From assembly GCA_903864275.1 (NCBI GenBank), contig CAIPFE010000060.1, forward strand, positions 62,001 through 126,000: a stretch of 64,000 bases of DNA, written 5' to 3'. How positions within the stretch are numbered: position 1 is the stretch's first letter; the number at the start of each line of letters is the position of its first letter. The position numbers were made by a program, and so were the translations under genes. The notes beneath the pieces are model-generated. The model was not told the DNA's origin. It saw only the letters and a list, made by a program, of their open reading frames with translations, and ran no database searches. This document shows, in pieces, positions 16,201-25,735 of this stretch. This DNA is from an uncultured Mucilaginibacter sp. (GTDB taxonomy: Bacteria; Bacteroidota; Bacteroidia; Sphingobacteriales; Sphingobacteriaceae).

Positions 16201-17262
16201 ATGTCAGAAAACCTCAAAATTGGTCGCCGCCGCTTTTTGGGCGCTGCGGCCGTCACCGTTGCTGCCGCCGAGCTTGGTATCATCGGCCCGGCGAGTGCAA
16301 ATCCCGGCAAAATAAGCCCGGTAGCTATAAACATTCAAAAAGAAGGAATCAACAGATTTTTCGACACCATAAAGCAGATCGACGCGGGGCTGCTAAGTGT
16401 TGGCTACGCCGAATCGGGCCCCGCCAGTGGCCCGGCGGTAATATTGCTGCACGGCTGGCCCTATGATATTTACAGCTTTGTTGACGTGGCCCCTTTGCTT
16501 GCGGCGAAGGGGTATAGGGTAATTATCCCCTACCTGCGCGGCTACGGCACAACGCGTTTTCTTTCAAATGAAACATTCCGGAATGGTCAGCCATCTGCAT
16601 TGGCGCTGGATACAGTTGCCCTGATGGACGCGCTCAAGATCGAAAAAGCCATACTTGCCGGGTTCGACTGGGGCGCGCGCACTGCCGATATCATCGCGGC
16701 GCTCTGGCCACAGCGCTGCAAGGGGCTGGTGTCCGTGAGCGGTTATCTCATCGGCAGCCAGGCAGCTGGCAAAGTACCGCTGCCGCCATCGGCCGAACTC
16801 CAATGGTGGTACCAGTTCTATTTCGCCACCGACCGCGGCCAGGCAGGCTACGACAAATACCGGCATGACTTTGCCAAACTGATCTGGCAGCTGGCCTCGC
16901 CGAAATGGAACTTTGACGATGCCACCTTCAACCGCTCCGCCGCCGCATTCGATAACCCTGACCATGTCGCCATCGTGATCCACAATTACCGCTGGCGACT
17001 GAGCCTCGTCGACGGCGAGCGGAAGTATGACGATCTGGAAAGGCGGATCGCTGAGCTTCCGGTTATCACTGTGCCGACGATCTCCCTTGAAGGTGATGCC
17101 AATGGCGCTCCGCATTATCCGGACGACACGCCCTATCGCAAGAAGTACACGGGCAAATATGCATACCGGACCATCGGCGGAGGTGTCGGGCATAATTTGC
17201 CACAGGAAGCTCCCCAGGCGTTTGCGGATGCGGTGGTGGAGGTTGATGGGTATGCGAAGTGA
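16201..17262 (+). CDS. Tat-exported alpha/beta hydrolase (epoxide hydrolase/dehalogenase-like)
   Basis: A 353-residue protein with a twin-arginine signal (GRRRFLGAAAVTVAAAELG). The core shows HGWPYD as the oxyanion motif, Asp156 in GFDWGAR as nucleophile and His331 in VGHNLPQEAP as base. An Asp rather than Ser nucleophile points to an epoxide hydrolase or haloalkane-dehalogenase type of reaction. Export through Tat suggests folding before secretion. Codon use is G+C-rich, like the preceding epoxide hydrolase; both look like one acquired block. Its 5' end has a decayed duplicate at 14668. Confidence 0.87.
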   Translation: MSENLKIGRRRFLGAAAVTVAAAELGIIGPASANPGKISPVAINIQKEGINRFFDTIKQIDAGLLSVGYAESGPASGPAVILLHGWPYDIYSFVDVAPLLAAKGYRVIIPYLRGYGTTRFLSNETFRNGQPSALALDTVALMDALKIEKAILAGFDWGARTADIIAALWPQRCKGLVSVSGYLIGSQAAGKVPLPPSAELQWWYQFYFATDRGQAGYDKYRHDFAKLIWQLASPKWNFDDATFNRSAAAFDNPDHVAIVIHNYRWRLSLVDGERKYDDLERRIAELPVITVPTISLEGDANGAPHYPDDTPYRKKYTGKYAYRTIGGGVGHNLPQEAPQAFADAVVEVDGYAK

Positions 17263-17356
17263 GGTTTATAAAGGGGGGTGTTGATCGTAGCCGGGGTAAT
17301 GATATGGTTTAGGAATTTGAAGCTTGTGGGAGGCGAATAGTTCTTTACCTTTTAAT

Positions 17357-19867
17357 TTACACAGGAAGCGACAAAGTGAAAGTTGAACCTTCGCCCTCTT
17401 TACTCTCGACATTTATTTTCCCGCTGTGTCCTTTTACTACAATATCATAGCTGAGCGATAGGCCCAGGCCCGTGCCCTGGCCCGTCGGCTTGGTGGTAAA
17501 AAAGGGCTGCATGATCTTATCTTTTATGTTATCCGGTATGCCATTGCCGTTATCTTTTACGCTAAGCCCCCCAACCCCCTGAAGGGGGAGGAAAAAAGTT
17601 TCCACCTCTACCGTCGGTTTATAATCGTCGCCCGCGGTTTTTTGCTTTTGATTTACCGCATAAAAAGCATTATTGTACAGGTTTAACAACACCCTCCCGA
17701 TATCCTGCGGAATAATATTGAGCGGCGGCAGGCTTTTATCAAAGTGGGTTACCATCCCGATAGCTATCGGGACGGTATTGAAGGAATTGTCTTTGGCCCT
17801 TAAACCGTGATAGGCCAGGCGGAAATATTCATCAGCAAGCTTATTCAGATCGGCCGGTTCTTTTTGCCCGGTGGATGTGCGGGAGTGCTCGAGCATGCCT
17901 TTCACTATGCCGTCGGCGCGTTTGCCATGATGGTTAATCTTTTTTAAGTTCTGTGTCAGGTCATCAACGATTGCCAAAACATCCGCGGTGTGGCCGGCTT
18001 CGGCTTCTTCCTTCAGTTCTTCCAGCAGTTCCACACTTACTTCCGAAAAGTTGTTTACAAAATTGAGCGGGTTTTGTATCTCGTGCGCAATACCGGCCGT
18101 CAGCTCGCCCAGCGAAGCCAGCTTCTCGGTTTGTATCAGCTGCGTTTGCGTTTGTTTCAGCTCGGTTAATGTTTCCGACAGCTTGTCGCGCTGGGCGGTA
18201 ATTTCCTCCTGCTGCTCGTTTAGCTGATCATTGGCCTGCGTAATTTGCCGGTTGGCTTTGCGCTGGTTAAGGTAGTTGGTAGCAATAAAAAAGGAAAGCA
18301 ATAGTAGCGCCGCGATACCTGCGATAAAGTAATAGCTTTGGTTACGTTTGGCGGTGAGTTCGGTATCCCGCAGCGTAAGTTCAGCTTTGGCGGCCTGCTT
18401 TTCTTTTTGCGATGCCTTCAGTTGCTGCTCATTTGCTTTTCGCCGGTTTTCTTCCGACTGCAGGTCGGCCTTCGTTTTCAAAACGTTCAGCTGCTCAATG
18501 TCTTTCTGATTATTAGCCAGCTTTAACTGCTGCTGGTTCAACAGCAATGCCTGTTGCTGCCGGGCGGTTTGCAGTTTTTGCTGTTCCAGTTGCCCTTCGG
18601 TAAGCTTTTTCGCGTAGATCAGCGAATCCTGCTTTTTCACATAGTCGTACCGGGCAACCTGCCGGTTAAACTCGCCTTCATTGGTCAGCGCGCGAACACT
18701 GTCGCTTTCGGTAACATAAGCTTTATACGCATTGTAGGCCCTGGGATAATCATTAAGTTTGGCATAAGCGGTGCTCAGGCCTAAGTTGGTCAATTGTTCA
18801 AGGTCCTCGGTGCTTGATTTCCCTGCCCGTGAAACCAGCTGCAGCGCATGGTTAAATCCATCAACTGCCAGTTGATACCGTTTGGCAGGCAAAATTCCTT
18901 CGGCAGCCAGGATGGAGTCGGGCGCCTGCATATAAACCAGGGCGGTATGGTAATATGCCCAGCCTATAACGTCTAAAAAGCGGTACGATGCCTGGAGTGG
19001 CAGCACCTGTTTGCTGTAATATAACGCTTTTTTATACTCCTTTTCGTCGCCGTAAATCTCAATCAGATCCTCATAGATCGACTCTTTTAAATTCTGAACC
19101 TTTAGCTCATCAACAATTTGCAGGTTCTGAAGGGCCGCCTTTTCGGCCGCAACATAATTCTTTTGTTTTACATAATATCTCGTTATAAAGGAAAGGATGC
19201 TCAGCAGTTCCCGTTTTTTACCCGCTTTCATGCCGAAGTCGAGCGCGAATTGCAGTTCGTGCAGCGCTTTTTGGCCGTCGTTCAAATCCAGGTAAAGATT
19301 TCCCAGGTCAGTATGCCCCTGGATAATTAGCCCGGGGTCATTCACGCTTTCGGCCAGCGATATCTCCTGCCTAACGTAATTTAAGGCAGAAATATAGTTC
19401 GAACGGAAAACCGCCAGGTTATACTCGCCGCGAAAGAAGGTCCCGATCGCTTGTATATTTTTCATGACCGCGTTCTCCAGCGTTATGTCCTTCAGTTTAC
19501 GGGCAATAGCCAGCGCAGGGAGGTAATTGGCCATCGCATTGTCGTATTCAGCGCGGGGACGGTAATAGCTGCCCAGCGCCTGGTAGGCTAATATCTCTCC
19601 TTTGGGCCAATTTAGTTTTTGGGCCAGGCGAAGCGCTTGCTGGCCGGCGGCGACTGCTTTTACCCCGTAACCATATTTTCCATATAGCCCGGTAAGGGTA
19701 ATGAGCGAATGGACTTTGCCGCTGTCAGGCGCCTGGCGGGCTATACTGTTTGTTAATGAGTCGATTTTATGCTGCGCTTTATCCTGCGCTTTTAAAGCGG
19801 GCGCAAACAGGCCTATTGCGCCTATGGTAAGCATGAAGCAAAGGAAACCCCTTTTCAGATCAGGCAT
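17357..19867 (-). CDS. TPR-containing sensor histidine kinase
   Basis: An 836-residue membrane kinase. A signal peptide (1-27) leads to a periplasmic TPR region (about 35-400), a coiled coil (about 410-505), one membrane span (about 512-532), and a cytoplasmic kinase. The phosphoacceptor is His595 in AGIAHEIQNP. ATP-binding boxes are LLNLYNNAFYAV, VKDNGNGIP and GQGTGLGLSLSYD. Two repeat palindromes are read in frame within the kinase half: VPIAIG (about 699-704) and FFLPLQGVGGL (about 758-768). Neither segment is normal in the family. No response regulator gene is adjacent. Whether the extra residues affect ATP binding is unknown. Confidence 0.92.
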   Translation of the reverse strand: MPDLKRGFLCFMLTIGAIGLFAPALKAQDKAQHKIDSLTNSIARQAPDSGKVHSLITLTGLYGKYGYGVKAVAAGQQALRLAQKLNWPKGEILAYQALGSYYRPRAEYDNAMANYLPALAIARKLKDITLENAVMKNIQAIGTFFRGEYNLAVFRSNYISALNYVRQEISLAESVNDPGLIIQGHTDLGNLYLDLNDGQKALHELQFALDFGMKAGKKRELLSILSFITRYYVKQKNYVAAEKAALQNLQIVDELKVQNLKESIYEDLIEIYGDEKEYKKALYYSKQVLPLQASYRFLDVIGWAYYHTALVYMQAPDSILAAEGILPAKRYQLAVDGFNHALQLVSRAGKSSTEDLEQLTNLGLSTAYAKLNDYPRAYNAYKAYVTESDSVRALTNEGEFNRQVARYDYVKKQDSLIYAKKLTEGQLEQQKLQTARQQQALLLNQQQLKLANNQKDIEQLNVLKTKADLQSEENRRKANEQQLKASQKEKQAAKAELTLRDTELTAKRNQSYYFIAGIAALLLLSFFIATNYLNQRKANRQITQANDQLNEQQEEITAQRDKLSETLTELKQTQTQLIQTEKLASLGELTAGIAHEIQNPLNFVNNFSEVSVELLEELKEEAEAGHTADVLAIVDDLTQNLKKINHHGKRADGIVKGMLEHSRTSTGQKEPADLNKLADEYFRLAYHGLRAKDNSFNTVPIAIGMVTHFDKSLPPLNIIPQDIGRVLLNLYNNAFYAVNQKQKTAGDDYKPTVEVETFFLPLQGVGGLSVKDNGNGIPDNIKDKIMQPFFTTKPTGQGTGLGLSLSYDIVVKGHSGKINVESKEGEGSTFTLSLPV
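17566..17591. repeat. CCCCCTGAAGGGGG repeat inside the kinase gene
   Basis: Perfect 6-bp arms (17575-17580 and 17583-17588) around GA, preceded by CCCCCCAA. I recognise the sequence as a form of an abundant intergenic repeat in Sphingobacteriaceae. Here it is read in frame on the minus strand within the ATPase domain just before the VKDNGNG box. Confidence 0.65.
17755..17772. repeat. 18-bp palindrome TCCCGATAGCTATCGGGA inside the kinase gene
   Basis: It is identical to the intergenic copy at 13520-13537. Its length is a multiple of three, so it is read through on the minus strand as the residues VPIAIG and keeps the frame. It lies between FNT and MVTHFDKSLPPL, in the loop before the second ATP-binding helix. 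Confidence 0.75.
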
Positions 19868-20122
19868 TCGGTTTTTTTGGCCGCTTTAGGCCGTTGCTAA
19901 TATAATTAATAAAGTAAATATTTAAAAGCCTGCGGATTGAGGTGCGGTGTGGCGAAAGGGGTATATACAATAAAGTATATTCCGTGAATCATCTTTACCG
20001 ATGCAACGTACCCAATTTTGTATTGTCTGTTAACCTGTAACCGCCCGGCATGCCCAATGGACCAACGTGCCCAACGACATGACCAATGAACTAATGAACC
20101 AGTGAACCAAAAAACCAACCCA

Positions 20123-22516
20123 ATGATAAAAAACTACCTCAAAATCGCCTGGCGCAATATGCGGAATAATAAAGTTTACAGCGCCCTTAATATTGTTGGC
20201 CTTGCTACCGGCATGGCTGTGGCCTTACTGATAGGCCTGTGGGTGTTTAACCAGTTGTCGTACGACCGTTTCCTGCCCAATTACCAGCAGGCGTATGCGG
20301 TTAAGGTTAACTACACCAATCCGCAGGTAGGTACTAATACATCGGATGCAGTAGCCCTGCCGCTGGCGGGCGTGCTGCGGACGACCATCCCCGGTATAAA
20401 GTATGTAGCCGAGGCTGATTTGGTGGATTTCCCGTCGCATGATTTCATGGTGGGCGATAAGAAGTTGATCATCAACGGTGGCACGGTGGCGCCTGATTTT
20501 TTGAAGATATTTCAGTTCCCGCTTGTAAAAGGCAACGTGAACAGCGTGTTGAAAGACCCATTTTCCATCGTGCTTGATGAATCAACAGCGAAAGTTCTAT
20601 TTGGCGACGACGACCCGGTAAACAAAACCATCAGGATTGATAACCAGCATGATGTTAAAGTTACCGGTGTGATGAAGGATTTCCCGGCGAATGCCTCTAT
20701 GCAATTTCACTTTTTGATGCCCTTCAGCTATGTCGAACAGTCGTACGACTTTGTCAAAAATGCCCGCAGCCAGTGGGACAATTCCTCGTTCCAAACTTTT
20801 GTGGGTTTGCAGCCGGGTGTCACCAGTGCGCAGGTAGCAGCTAAAATTAAAAACCTGGTGTATCAAAATAATCCGAATGTCCGCGCTTTTAAGCCGGAGG
20901 TTTTTTTGTACCCTTTAAAAAACTGGCACCTGTATTCCAATTTTCAAAACGGCAAAGCCGTGGGTGGGTTTATCGATTATGTGTGCATGTTTGGTATTAT
21001 AGGGGCGCTGGTGCTGCTCATCGCCTGTATCAATTTTGTGAACCTTTCCACGGCGCGCTTCGAAAAACGCGCCCGCGAGGTTGGCGTGCGTAAAGCTATC
21101 GGTTCCCTGCGCCGCGACCTTATCTTCCAGTTCCTTACCGAGTCCGTTTTGATGACTTTTGTCGCCTTCCTCTTATCCATCCTTTTTGTGCAGCTGGCCC
21201 TGCCTGAGTTTAACACGCTTACCGGCGGTTTGGTAAAAATTCCTTACGGCGATCCTGTTTTCTGGGGCATCATGATGGCTTTTGTCCTCCTCACCGGTGT
21301 GCTGGCAGGCGCCAAGCCCGCATTTTATCTCTCGTCATTTAACCCGGTAAAAGTATTAAAGGGCAGCATCCAGATCGGGAGGGCTGCCGCCTTGCCACGC
21401 AAAATACTGGTGGTACTGCAGTTTAGCTGCTCGGTGGCTTTTATCATCAGTACCGTTATTATTTACCGGCAAATACAATACGCCAAAAACCGCCCGACAG
21501 GCTATAGCGCCGACAGGCTGGTAAATACCTTCATGACCAAAGACCTGGCCGACCACTATGATGCGCTCAGGAACGACCTGCTTGCCTCGCGCATGGTGGA
21601 AAGCGTCACCATGGCATCGAGCCCGCTTACCAATGTTAGCTGGCATACCAATATACCCAACTGGCCCGGCCAAACCGCCGGGGAACTGCCCATAAACGTT
21701 GGCGCCATAATTACCGACGATACCTATTTTAAAACCGTCGGCATGCAATTGACAGACGGGCACAATTTCTCGGATAACCTCGACGCCGATGCCACCAATA
21801 TCATCGTAAATGAAGCTGCCGTTAAACGCATGGGGCTGAAGAATCCCATTAACCAGCTGATCAACTTCAACGGCATCAATGGACGGTCGCGGATAATTGG
21901 GGTGGTGAAGGACGCGCTGATGGAATCGCCGTTTACGGCTGTACAGCCGCTTGTATTTACCCATATCCCCGGCTGGCGCAGCCAGGTGATCTACCGTTTG
22001 GCGCCCGGCATCAGCCCGCATGCGGCTATAGAAAAGATCGGGAAGCTGTTTGATAAATATAATCCCGCCTTTCCGTTTACCTACGTTTTTGTGAACGAAG
22101 ACTACGATCAAAAATTCAATCTCGAGACCCTTGTGGGCAAGCTGGCCGGCGTTTTTGCCGGCCTGGCCATTTTCGTATCCTGCCTGGGTTTATTTGGCCT
22201 GGCTGGCTATGTCGCCGAACAGCGCACCAAAGAGATCGCCGTGCGCAAAGTATTGGGTGCGTCCATCACACAGGTATGGGCGCTGCTCTCCGGCGATTTT
22301 ATCCTGCTGGTAGGCATAAGCTGTGTAATTGCCTCGCCCATCGCCCTATATTTCCTAAGCGGCTGGCTGCAAAAATATCAATACCACGTAGCCATAGGGC
22401 CGGGGGTATTTGTGCTGTCGGCAGTTGTTACGCTGGTTATTACTTTGATCACCATAAGTTTCCAGGCGGTGAAAACGGCATTGGCGAATCCGGTGAAGAG
22501 CCTTCGCTCGGAGTGA
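20123..22516 (+). CDS. FtsX/MacB-type ABC transporter permease
   Basis: A 797-residue membrane protein. The start chosen is the ATG at 20123, giving MIKNYLKIAWRNMRNNKVYS, the standard opening of Bacteroidota permeases; a GTG seven codons earlier is less likely. The order is: membrane span 1, a MacB periplasmic domain, three spans with an FtsX core (CINFVNLSTARFEKRAREVG), a second periplasmic domain and a final FtsX core (VAEQRTKEIAVRKVLGAS). No ATPase gene is adjacent, which is usual for these orphans. The role may be lipoprotein or peptide extrusion. The short upstream region holds degenerate AATGAACCA repeats. Confidence 0.9.
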   Translation: MIKNYLKIAWRNMRNNKVYSALNIVGLATGMAVALLIGLWVFNQLSYDRFLPNYQQAYAVKVNYTNPQVGTNTSDAVALPLAGVLRTTIPGIKYVAEADLVDFPSHDFMVGDKKLIINGGTVAPDFLKIFQFPLVKGNVNSVLKDPFSIVLDESTAKVLFGDDDPVNKTIRIDNQHDVKVTGVMKDFPANASMQFHFLMPFSYVEQSYDFVKNARSQWDNSSFQTFVGLQPGVTSAQVAAKIKNLVYQNNPNVRAFKPEVFLYPLKNWHLYSNFQNGKAVGGFIDYVCMFGIIGALVLLIACINFVNLSTARFEKRAREVGVRKAIGSLRRDLIFQFLTESVLMTFVAFLLSILFVQLALPEFNTLTGGLVKIPYGDPVFWGIMMAFVLLTGVLAGAKPAFYLSSFNPVKVLKGSIQIGRAAALPRKILVVLQFSCSVAFIISTVIIYRQIQYAKNRPTGYSADRLVNTFMTKDLADHYDALRNDLLASRMVESVTMASSPLTNVSWHTNIPNWPGQTAGELPINVGAIITDDTYFKTVGMQLTDGHNFSDNLDADATNIIVNEAAVKRMGLKNPINQLINFNGINGRSRIIGVVKDALMESPFTAVQPLVFTHIPGWRSQVIYRLAPGISPHAAIEKIGKLFDKYNPAFPFTYVFVNEDYDQKFNLETLVGKLAGVFAGLAIFVSCLGLFGLAGYVAEQRTKEIAVRKVLGASITQVWALLSGDFILLVGISCVIASPIALYFLSGWLQKYQYHVAIGPGVFVLSAVVTLVITLITISFQAVKTALANPVKSLRSE

Positions 22517-22604
22517 GGGGGAAGAAGTGGCAGTAGCAGTTGGTAGTAGCAGTTCGGATTTCTGTTGGGAGTGTTCCGCGCGGGCCAAAAGAGGCGAAAA
22601 AATA

Positions 22605-23743
22605 CTACTTCACTAGTGCTGCGAGCTTGCTTTCCAGTTCTTTACCCCGAAGGTTTTTAGCGATGATCCTTCCGTTCTTATCCAGCAGGAAACTATTGGG
22701 GATAGCGGTTACGGTATATAACGCCGCCGTAGGACCGCCATAGCCATTCAGATCGCAGACATTTTCCCAGGTATAGCCGTCCTTGCGGATTGCGTTCTTC
22801 CAAAGGGTGGTGTTTTTATCAATGGAGACACTTATTATCGTAAATCCCTTACCCTTATATGCATTGTATAACCTCACCAATGTAGGGCTTTCTTCGCGGC
22901 AGGGAGGGCACCATGAGGCCCAGAACTCAACAAATGTGTATTTGCCCCGAAAGCCTTTAAGGCCGATTTTTTTACCTGCCGTATCGGTTGAAACAAAACC
23001 CGGCGCTATGGCGCCCATCGCGATCCGTTTGGTGGCATTAACTTTATTTACCAGCTGCCGGGTCAGATCGTATTTCGGATATTTTTTCTTGTAAATGGAA
23101 ACCATCTGATCCATCAGCGCAGTATCGGTTTCTGAATTCCAGCGTATGCTATGGTGTACAGCGGCAAGCGAATTAATAAAAAGGGCTGTTTAACCCATTT
23201 TGCCAGTTCTGCTTTATAATTTTGGGATGCTTTTTCATGCTCCACGTTCCAATATTCGATCCTTGCTTCGTTACCGCTTTTAACCGCAACTTCCGAGGAA
23301 TCATACGTCCGTTTTAAATACTTACTGAATACCTTTTTCCTGTACGCTTCATAATCAATAAGATATTGTGTTTCCTTTGAGCCCGTAACCCGCATACCGT
23401 CTTTGTTGATCGTAAGGTGGATATTGTCGCCGGGTTTAGCCAATACCTGTACCAGACTTGAATTATCTACCCCCAGGTCATAAATTTCAGGCTCTTTTAA
23501 CCTTATGGTTAAGGTAAATTTACCATCCCGGCTTATTTTGGCTTCCTGTATAACTTTGTCATTCCGGGTTTCATAATTGATCAGGGTGAGTTGGATGGAT
23601 TTGCCGGAAAATTCCTGCGGGAGTGTGCCGGTAACAATTGCCGGCTGCGCGGCTACGCCCATTGATGCCAATAGCAAAATCAGGAGCATGCCCATGCTAA
23701 CTATACTGTTTATTTTTGCCTTTGCAGAGGGATAAGTTATCAT
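22605..23743 (-). pseudogene. TlpA-like thioredoxin lipoprotein-family gene split by a frameshift
   Basis: Two overlapping reading frames make one gene. The N-terminal part (from 23743) has a signal peptide and a DUF4369-like beta domain (VTGTLPQEFSGKSIQLTL). The C-terminal part (to 22605) is a thioredoxin fold with the active site WASWCPPCREE. Frame one goes off course at an A5 run at 23178-23182. Adding one base there restores PFFINSLAAVHHSIRWNSE and joins the two parts into about 378 residues. Such proteins are periplasmic disulfide reductants of Bacteroidota. The cause could be a true mutation, phase variation or a sequencing error. Confidence 0.75.
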
Positions 23744-23968
23744 GATATAATTTTACAAATGAATTCAAGCGTTCTATATTACAAAGTAAAGAACATTGAG
23801 GCGATTAATTGATAGAGGGGTTATAATAAATTGACACACTCTTCTAATTGTGACAATTTTTTGTTTCCCGATAAGCCGGTCAGCCAAGTTACTATGTACG
23901 ATTAGGTCGGCGCTTTTGCTTGCCTGGATACCGATGCGAGGGAGGATGGTTTTTATAGACTAATTAAT

Positions 23969-24211
23969 CTATATTGATCCATGAGTGGTTCCGTTGGCCC
24001 CTTTTTTGTTCTTGCCATTTTTACGTTTTTCTGAATTGTGTTTAGCATGGCTTGAATGACTTTCCGGCCCGGCCCCCACTGCGGCATCCGGGGAGATTTT
24101 AAATAATAGTGCGAAAGCGCCATCTTTGCCATGCAGCCACTCGCCCGAGCGAAGCTGCTTCAGGGCTTTCTGTTTTATTTGCTCAAACTCGAGCGATTCT
24201 GCTTTCTCCAA
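23969..24211 (-). pseudogene. N-terminal remnant of an IS256-family transposase
   Basis: An 80-residue frame reads LEFEQIKQKALKQLRSGEWL, then GKDGAF, then HNSEKRKNGKNKKG. These match, in order, the N-terminal helix, the GKDGxxxPLLK segment and the KRKNGKxxKxV segment of mutator-type transposases. The DDE catalytic core is missing. The remaining bases from 23744 to 24365 show no gene. It is probably the fossil of an insertion beside the ice-binding protein gene. Confidence 0.6.
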
Positions 24212-24365
24212 TGCAAAAAGTGTTTTAGGTTGACGTTTCTATTTGCACAGCGGCGTAACATAATTGAAGGCTGGCGTTATTTACTGAAGTTTATTGGCCG
24301 TTGGAAAGGGCTTAAAAGAAAAGAAGCTGTTTTCGGCAGCCCCTTTTCAATGATCAGCTTTATTT

Positions 24366-25175
24366 TTATTGTGGCTGTGTAACAGTATTCATTTGTAAAG
24401 TTGCAGCAGTTTGTGCCAGCAATCTTCCGTTTATTGATCCGCCTGTTTGCAAATTAATGCCCGTCTGTCCTAAAATAATCCCTTCAAAATGGCTGGTAGT
24501 TCCAAAGGTAACGGCGCCTGCAACCTGCCAGTAAATATTCTTTGCCTGTGCACCGCCGCTCAGGGTAACCCTAACTGCAGAACTCATTTTAAGCGTACCG
24601 GCGACCTGGAATATCCATACATCGTTCGGGCCGCCCGCAATTGCGATGTCTGTTGGAATGTTAACCGAACTTGTCCATTTGTAAAGGCCTGGTGTAAGCG
24701 TTAATCCGCCAATGGTTCCGGCTCCCAAATTTAAGAAGTTGGGGTTAATACGCCCGGCAGCATCAGTATAAGCAGTTTGCATGTCACCAATGGCAGAGGT
24801 CAGCATGGTTGCGCTTGTGATTTTACAAGCAGGGCCGGCTGCATCAACTGAATACACATTCCCTGTTACTTCCCCGCAGCTTAAAACCATAGCGGCGCCT
24901 GTGATCGGGCTTGTTCCGACATCGCCGGTGATAGTAGATTTATATACGCTGGTTATTCCTGTTTTTGTCAGGATCACAAAATTGCCTGCAACTCCAAGAT
25001 TTACTCCCTGTAACACCGCAACATCCCGTTTTATTGTTGACAATGACGCGGCAGAACCCAATTTGTTTTGAGAAGACGATGAGGGAGTTAAATTGTTACT
25101 CTGGTCTTTTTGACAGCTTCCCATAAACGCAACCAATAGCACGGCTATGATCGGGGTAAAAATTTTGCTTTTCAT
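24366..25175 (-). CDS. DUF3494 ice-binding lipoprotein
   Basis: A 269-residue protein with a lipoprotein signal (VLLVAFMGSCQKDQ). The mature part is a DUF3494 beta-solenoid: LGVAGNFVILTKTGITS, TITGDVGTSPITGAA, then GLTLTPGLYKWTSSV, DVWIFQVAGTL, IYWQVAGAVTFGTTSHFEG and GGSINGRLLAQT. Proteins with this fold bind ice and block its recrystallisation, or attach cells to ice. A surface lipoprotein form suggests the outer membrane, although members also occur in non-cold bacteria. It lies 125 bases downstream of a response regulator and hybrid kinase on the same strand. Confidence 0.92.
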   Translation of the reverse strand: MKSKIFTPIIAVLLVAFMGSCQKDQSNNLTPSSSSQNKLGSAASLSTIKRDVAVLQGVNLGVAGNFVILTKTGITSVYKSTITGDVGTSPITGAAMVLSCGEVTGNVYSVDAAGPACKITSATMLTSAIGDMQTAYTDAAGRINPNFLNLGAGTIGGLTLTPGLYKWTSSVNIPTDIAIAGGPNDVWIFQVAGTLKMSSAVRVTLSGGAQAKNIYWQVAGAVTFGTTSHFEGIILGQTGINLQTGGSINGRLLAQTAATLQMNTVTQPQ

Positions 25176-25300
25176 ATAGATATATTATGTGACAACATTA
25201 TCACCTAACAAAAGTGCGGTCTTAAAATTTGGAAACTGTTGCGTAATTATGAGAATAAGTTGCGTAATTCACACATTTACAAGGCGGTGCGGGAAGGGTC

Positions 25301-25735
25301 TCACATTCGCTCCATATACCAATTTAACTCCTTTTCCATCTTTTTGTACTGGAAAATGGTAGTGATGATTTTTTGTAAGCGCATGAAAGCTGTTTCACTT
25401 TTTATTACATAGTCGAAAGCCTTGTGATGCATACAATTTATAGCTACCTCAATTTTATCCTGGGAAGAAAGCATGACTACAGCAATATCCGTATTATAAG
25501 CTTTTATTTTATCCAGCGTTTCAATGCCATTCATTGCGTTTTTATCAATTCCGTCAAGATGGTAATCTAAAATGATCACGTCAGGGTTGTGTGATAAATT
25601 TTCCACGCAAAACTCACCGGTTACAAATGTTTCAATATCAAAATCGGCATGCTGAAGAAATTCTATCTCCAGTGATTTTAAAAACAAAGCATCGTCGTCT
25701 ACCAGAAAAATTTTTATCTTATTTTTGGGTTTCAT
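25301..25735 (-). CDS. Single-domain response regulator
   Basis: A 144-residue receiver domain with a C-terminal helix and no output domain. The acidic pocket is FLVDDDALF, the phosphoacceptor Asp is in VIILDYHLDG, the Ser switch is in VVMLSSQDK and the Lys is in DYVIKSE. It overlaps the end of the hybrid kinase gene by 17 bases, so the two are translationally coupled. Such stand-alone receivers act by protein contact or as phosphate relays. The partner is surely the hybrid kinase. Confidence 0.9.
   Translation of the reverse strand: MKPKNKIKIFLVDDDALFLKSLEIEFLQHADFDIETFVTGEFCVENLSHNPDVIILDYHLDGIDKNAMNGIETLDKIKAYNTDIAVVMLSSQDKIEVAINCMHHKAFDYVIKSETAFMRLQKIITTIFQYKKMEKELNWYMERM

Noticed and set aside
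20040..20120. Degenerate AATGAACCA-like microrepeats before the permease gene
   Set aside because: They are imperfect and short, and I could not define a unit or a function; they are mentioned only with the permease.
22530..22556. Short AGTAGCAGTT direct repeat after the permease
   Set aside because: Only two copies are present, with no pairing or link to a gene.
24131..24382. Open frame of 83 codons on the plus strand
   Set aside because: It lies opposite the transposase remnant and the end of the ice-binding gene and has no protein-like motifs.
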